Positions 5,582 to 7,728 of a stretch of 7,728 nucleotides of DNA are shown here, one piece after another. Position 1 is the first letter of the stretch, and the number at the start of each line of letters is the position of its first letter. Both the position numbers and the translations under genes were made by a program. Origin of the DNA: Campylobacteraceae bacterium (GTDB lineage: Bacteria > Campylobacterota > Campylobacteria > Campylobacterales > Sulfurovaceae); NCBI GenBank assembly GCA_027031505.1, contig JALVQH010000010.1:1-7728 (forward strand). Direction: 5' to 3'. The notes under the pieces were generated by a model that worked only from the letters and a program-made list of their open reading frames with translations, was not told the DNA's origin and searched no databases.

Positions 5582-6856
5582 ATGCGCAGGAATTTTATGA
5601 TCGCAGTTACGGCTGCAGCGCTTCTGTCATGGGGTGTCATCGAATACTCTATCGATGCGGCTCCCCGGAATGTCCGGATCATTCAGCCGGTACCGATGGC
5701 AGACCTGAAGCATGAGCGTACAGAAGCATTTGCCCGGCTCAATGCTATCCGTTCGTCGATGGGGATGCCGACGCTGTCGGAGAACAGTACGCTTCAGCGT
5801 GCGGCTCAGGCTCATGCGGAGTATCTGGTTCGCAACCGTCTCTCAACCCACAAAGAACAGGCAGGCAGGGAAGGATTTACCGGAATATTCCCGGTGGATC
5901 GGGCGCTCAGAGTCGGCTATCCGGCTCGATTTGTCGGGGAAAACCTCTCGACTAAAAGTCCAGATGCCCGGGATGCAGTTGCCGGACTTTTTTCGGCCAT
6001 TTACCACCGTTTCGGTTTCCTTGATCCAGCCTTTGACGAGGTAGGTATCGGGATTGCTCAGGATGTGCACGATCCCCGAAACAGCGCATTTGTTTTTGAG
6101 ATGGGCAACAGCGAATTGGCTCAGGTATGTACCGAAAAAAGCTTTCGAGGTGCGGGTCGGTATGTATATGGCGTATGTGCCGATACCCACCACCGTATCG
6201 ATGCGCGTATCTATCAGCGTGCCCGAAACCAGATCAAAGAGCGCAGTCCCGGAATCCTCATCTATCCGTTTGATGGTCAGCAGGAGGTCTCACCGGTTTT
6301 TTATCAGGAGTCACCCGATCCGCTTCCCGATTATGATGTCAGCGGTTTTCCGGTAAGTGTGGAGTTTAACGATCGCTATTTTCGCAAAGTGACACTGGAA
6401 GATTTCCGGCTCTATGAGGTGGGGGGCAGGGAGGTTGCATCGGTACGTATTTTGGACAAATCAACCGACCCCAATCACAAACTGACATGGCGCCAGTTTG
6501 CTCTGCTGCCGCTGACGCGGCTCAAATACGGCACGACGTATCGTGCCGAAATACGTTATCGCCATCGGAACAAATCCAGGCGGCTCAGCTGGACGTTTAC
6601 GACCATCCGCCCCAAAGAGCCCCTCAAAATCATTCGAAAAAACGAGATGAGTTTGACTCTCAAAAGCGGTCGGGGATATTGGCTCTATTTTGAGCCCGAA
6701 ACTCCGCATGATGTCCTGCACGCGATGCGCTATCCGGGTGATCTTTTTGTCCGCTTTCTCGACCGCAACACACTGCGAATCGTCCTCGATCCCGGGCGGT
6801 CTGATGCGTTTGATATCCATGGAAGCGGACGAAGGCTGCACATTACGGTTGAATAA
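5582..6856 (+). CDS. Exported CAP/SCP-domain protein with an Ig-like domain
   Basis: The product has 424 residues. The N-terminus MRRNFMIAVTAAALLSWGV is a basic, then hydrophobic signal peptide, with possible cleavage near AA-PR at about 29-30; there is no lipobox. The CAP domain spans about 42-180: FARLNAIRSSMG opens it, then H90 (STHKE), GENLS at 119-123, H142 (YHRFG) and an EVGIGIA strand, the complete set of CAP cavity residues. Residues about 225-342 form an Ig-like beta domain of the SbsA/Big_5 type (LIYPFDGQQEVSP, the FPVSVEFND strand, ALLPLTRLKYGTTY, WTFTT). The last 80 residues are unassigned. CAP proteins of bacteria are widespread but mostly without known function. ATG 5582 has GGAG 5 bases upstream (5573-5576); TTG 5552 is unlikely. 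It shares the CAP domain with the lipoprotein at 2035 but has a different C-terminus. It ends 2 bases from a convergent gene. Confidence 0.92.
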   Translation: MRRNFMIAVTAAALLSWGVIEYSIDAAPRNVRIIQPVPMADLKHERTEAFARLNAIRSSMGMPTLSENSTLQRAAQAHAEYLVRNRLSTHKEQAGREGFTGIFPVDRALRVGYPARFVGENLSTKSPDARDAVAGLFSAIYHRFGFLDPAFDEVGIGIAQDVHDPRNSAFVFEMGNSELAQVCTEKSFRGAGRYVYGVCADTHHRIDARIYQRARNQIKERSPGILIYPFDGQQEVSPVFYQESPDPLPDYDVSGFPVSVEFNDRYFRKVTLEDFRLYEVGGREVASVRILDKSTDPNHKLTWRQFALLPLTRLKYGTTYRAEIRYRHRNKSRRLSWTFTTIRPKEPLKIIRKNEMSLTLKSGRGYWLYFEPETPHDVLHAMRYPGDLFVRFLDRNTLRIVLDPGRSDAFDIHGSGRRLHITVE

Positions 6857-6858
6857 CG

Positions 6859-7170
6859 CTACACTTCGCCAAGTTCTTTTTCCATCCACTCCTGCATCAT
6901 GCTCAGCTGCATGCCGATCAGGTCGATGTCGTAGCGTCTGGCGTGAGGGGAGGGGAGCCAGGGGGCGATGAAATTGTCTTTGCGCGATGTGTTGACGGAT
7001 TCGACGAGATATTCAGCATATTCACGTACCGTCGTAAAGATTTTTTTTTCATCTTTTTCATCGTTGGTGACATGGATTTCAAACCCCTCAGGTTCGACGG
7101 AGAAGATTTCAGCTGAGACCGTCAGGAGCGTTCCGTCGGTCTCTTCGTCATAGGTTTCAGGATCGATCAC
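6859..7170 (-). CDS. Small acidic protein of unknown function
   Basis: The product has 103 residues from GTG 7170 and I do not recognise it. It is acidic at the N-terminus (IDPETYDEETDG), then shows alternating hydrophobics that suggest beta strands (LLTVSAEIFSV, GFEIHVTN), a likely helix (TTVREYAEYLVESV), the stretch FIAPWLPSPHARRYDIDLIG and a C-terminal helix MQLSMMQEWMEKELGEV. There is no signal peptide or membrane segment. Start choice: no ATG exists upstream in this frame before a stop at 7222-7224. TTG 7188 would add six residues but lies only about 6 bases from the likely transcription start. GTG 7170 has GAGGA (7178-7182) 7 bases upstream, so I prefer it. Codons for EKKIF hold a run of nine A (7041-7049), a possible slippage site. 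The gene converges on the CAP gene with a 2-base gap. Confidence 0.7.
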   Translation of the reverse strand: MIDPETYDEETDGTLLTVSAEIFSVEPEGFEIHVTNDEKDEKKIFTTVREYAEYLVESVNTSRKDNFIAPWLPSPHARRYDIDLIGMQLSMMQEWMEKELGEV

Positions 7171-7200
7171 AGTATCTTCCTCACTCAAATATTTCCCGGA

Positions 7201-7206
7201 AGTATA
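7201..7206 (-). promoter_or_regulatory. Likely -10 box for the small acidic protein gene
   Basis: TATACT on the minus strand (7206 to 7201) would start transcription near 7194. That leaves a leader of about 24 bases to GTG 7170 with the GAGGA site inside it. No good -35 box is seen at the matching distance. Confidence 0.4.
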
Positions 7207-7226
7207 ACCGATATTGGTTAATCACT

Positions 7227-7253
7227 AGCATACCCGGGGTTCCGGGGTATGCT
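7227..7253 (-). terminator. Strong hairpin behind the ABC permease gene
   Basis: AGCATACCC (7227-7235) pairs with GGGTATGCT (7245-7253), and the inner CGG/CCG pairs extend the stem with one bulge around the loop. It lies 11 bases after the permease stop codon on the minus strand. No T run follows on that strand, so it may act as a weak or factor-aided terminator or as an mRNA 3' end stabiliser. Confidence 0.5.
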
Positions 7254-7264
7254 TTGATAGGTAT

Positions 7265-7728
7265 TTATTTGATCCCTGAAAACATAAAGCTGTTGATGAA
7301 TTGTTTCTGGAATGCGAAAAACGCTATCATCAGCGGCAACATCACCAGCATGGTACCTGCTGCGATCAATCCCCAGTCGGCTGCCCCTTCGGCAGAACGG
7401 GTAAAGCTGGCAAGGCCAATCGTCAATGTTTGCTTTTCGGGGCTGTCGATGACCATCAGAGGCCACAAAAATTCGTTCCAGTGTGCTACGATACTTACAA
7501 TAGTGAAAGCAACCAGCGCTGGTCTGGCCAGCGGGAGCAGGACATACCGCAGTACCTGAAACCAGTTGCATCCGTCGATGACCGCAGCATCCTCGAAATC
7601 CTTGGGGATGGACTTGAACGTCTGTCTCAGCAGAAAGACACCAAATGCCGATGCAAAATAGGGTGCCATCACGGCAACGAGTGTATCCCCCATGCCGAGG
7701 GAGACAATCGTTTTGAGGTTGGGCACGA
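7265..7728 (-). CDS. CUT1-type sugar ABC transporter permease (MalG/UgpE-like), 5' end missing
   Basis: The frame is open to the window edge; about 154 C-terminal residues are visible of a family that usually has 270-290. Counting from the GTG at 7726 as 1, the EAA loop is at about 45-65 (EDAAVIDGCNW...VLLPLARP), with the conserved G52 and the L-P ending, which contacts the ATPase subunit. Three hydrophobic spans (about 14-33, 68-92 and 118-140) are membrane helices, and the tail KQFINSFMFSGIK matches the QKYFVxGLxxGxVK ending of MalG/UgpE-type subunits. Such proteins form one half of the channel for sugars, sugar alcohols or glycerol phosphate, with a second permease, a binding protein and an ATPase expected upstream on the minus strand, outside the window. 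The substrate cannot be told from this subunit. The GTG at 7726 is an internal codon, not the start. Confidence 0.95.
   Translation of the reverse strand, partial: VPNLKTIVSLGMGDTLVAVMAPYFASAFGVFLLRQTFKSIPKDFEDAAVIDGCNWFQVLRYVLLPLARPALVAFTIVSIVAHWNEFLWPLMVIDSPEKQTLTIGLASFTRSAEGAADWGLIAAGTMLVMLPLMIAFFAFQKQFINSFMFSGIK

Noticed and set aside
6857..6866. CGCTACACTT repeated from the promoter at 1797-1806
   Set aside because: The second copy covers the junction of two convergent genes, with no T tract and no gene to serve; most likely chance.

Overview
The window is about 7.7 kb of a compact, roughly 50% GC bacterial chromosome. It encodes nine protein genes on both strands, two of them cut by the window edges, and no rRNA, tRNA, CRISPR array or insertion sequence that I can see. 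T-rich extended -10 promoters of the form TTTTT-GC-TACAAT or TTTTTT-CAG-TATAAT, together with the gene content (DUF2130 protein, YkuD L,D-transpeptidase, Aat-like protein, CAP and Lcl_C surface proteins), suggest a mid-GC, free-living Campylobacterota (a Sulfurovum, Sulfuricurvum, Nitratifractor or Hydrogenimonas type of genome). That placement is inference. No gene in the window proves it.

Layout on the left (1-2034). The C-terminus of a repetitive protein of unknown function (1-333) is followed by a paired inverted-hairpin repeat that looks like a REPIN (about 338-402). Next come an extended -10 promoter and a DUF2130 protein (492-1760), which has a zinc-ribbon-like N-terminus, a long coiled coil and a PD-(D/E)XK-like C-terminal domain. 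The 274-base gap after it is not empty. It carries a promoter and a GEMM-I (cyclic di-GMP-I type) riboswitch aptamer at about 1819-1908, with a GNRA-capped P2, a P3 hairpin and the conserved core. The base aligned with ligand-contact position 20 is a C instead of the usual G or A.

Layout in the middle (2035-5452). The riboswitch leads into a lipoprotein with a CAP/SCP domain and a C-terminal Lcl_C (DUF1566) domain (2035-3414). Tail to tail with it, only 3 bases apart, is a minus-strand cluster that reads ankyrin-repeat protein, then Aat-like protein, then YkuD L,D-transpeptidase. The ankyrin gene has a clear promoter. A GC hairpin between ankyrin and Aat-like genes also contains the Shine-Dalgarno sequence of the second gene.

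Layout on the right (5453-7728). A divergent promoter region leads to a second secreted CAP protein with an Ig-like domain (5582-6856). It ends 2 bases from a convergent small acidic protein of unknown function (6859-7170, minus). Beyond a strong hairpin lies the C-terminal half of a CUT1-type (MalG/UgpE-like) sugar ABC transporter permease, running off the right edge on the minus strand.

Taken together, the window is rich in cell-envelope functions: two exported CAP proteins, an L,D-transpeptidase and an ABC importer. At least one of these, the CAP/Lcl_C lipoprotein, appears to be controlled by a cyclic dinucleotide, which would fit a surface or biofilm role. The best candidates for something new are the unusual aptamer base, the possible switching helices around that riboswitch, and the divergent Aat-like protein that appears to lack the catalytic residues of classical Aat.
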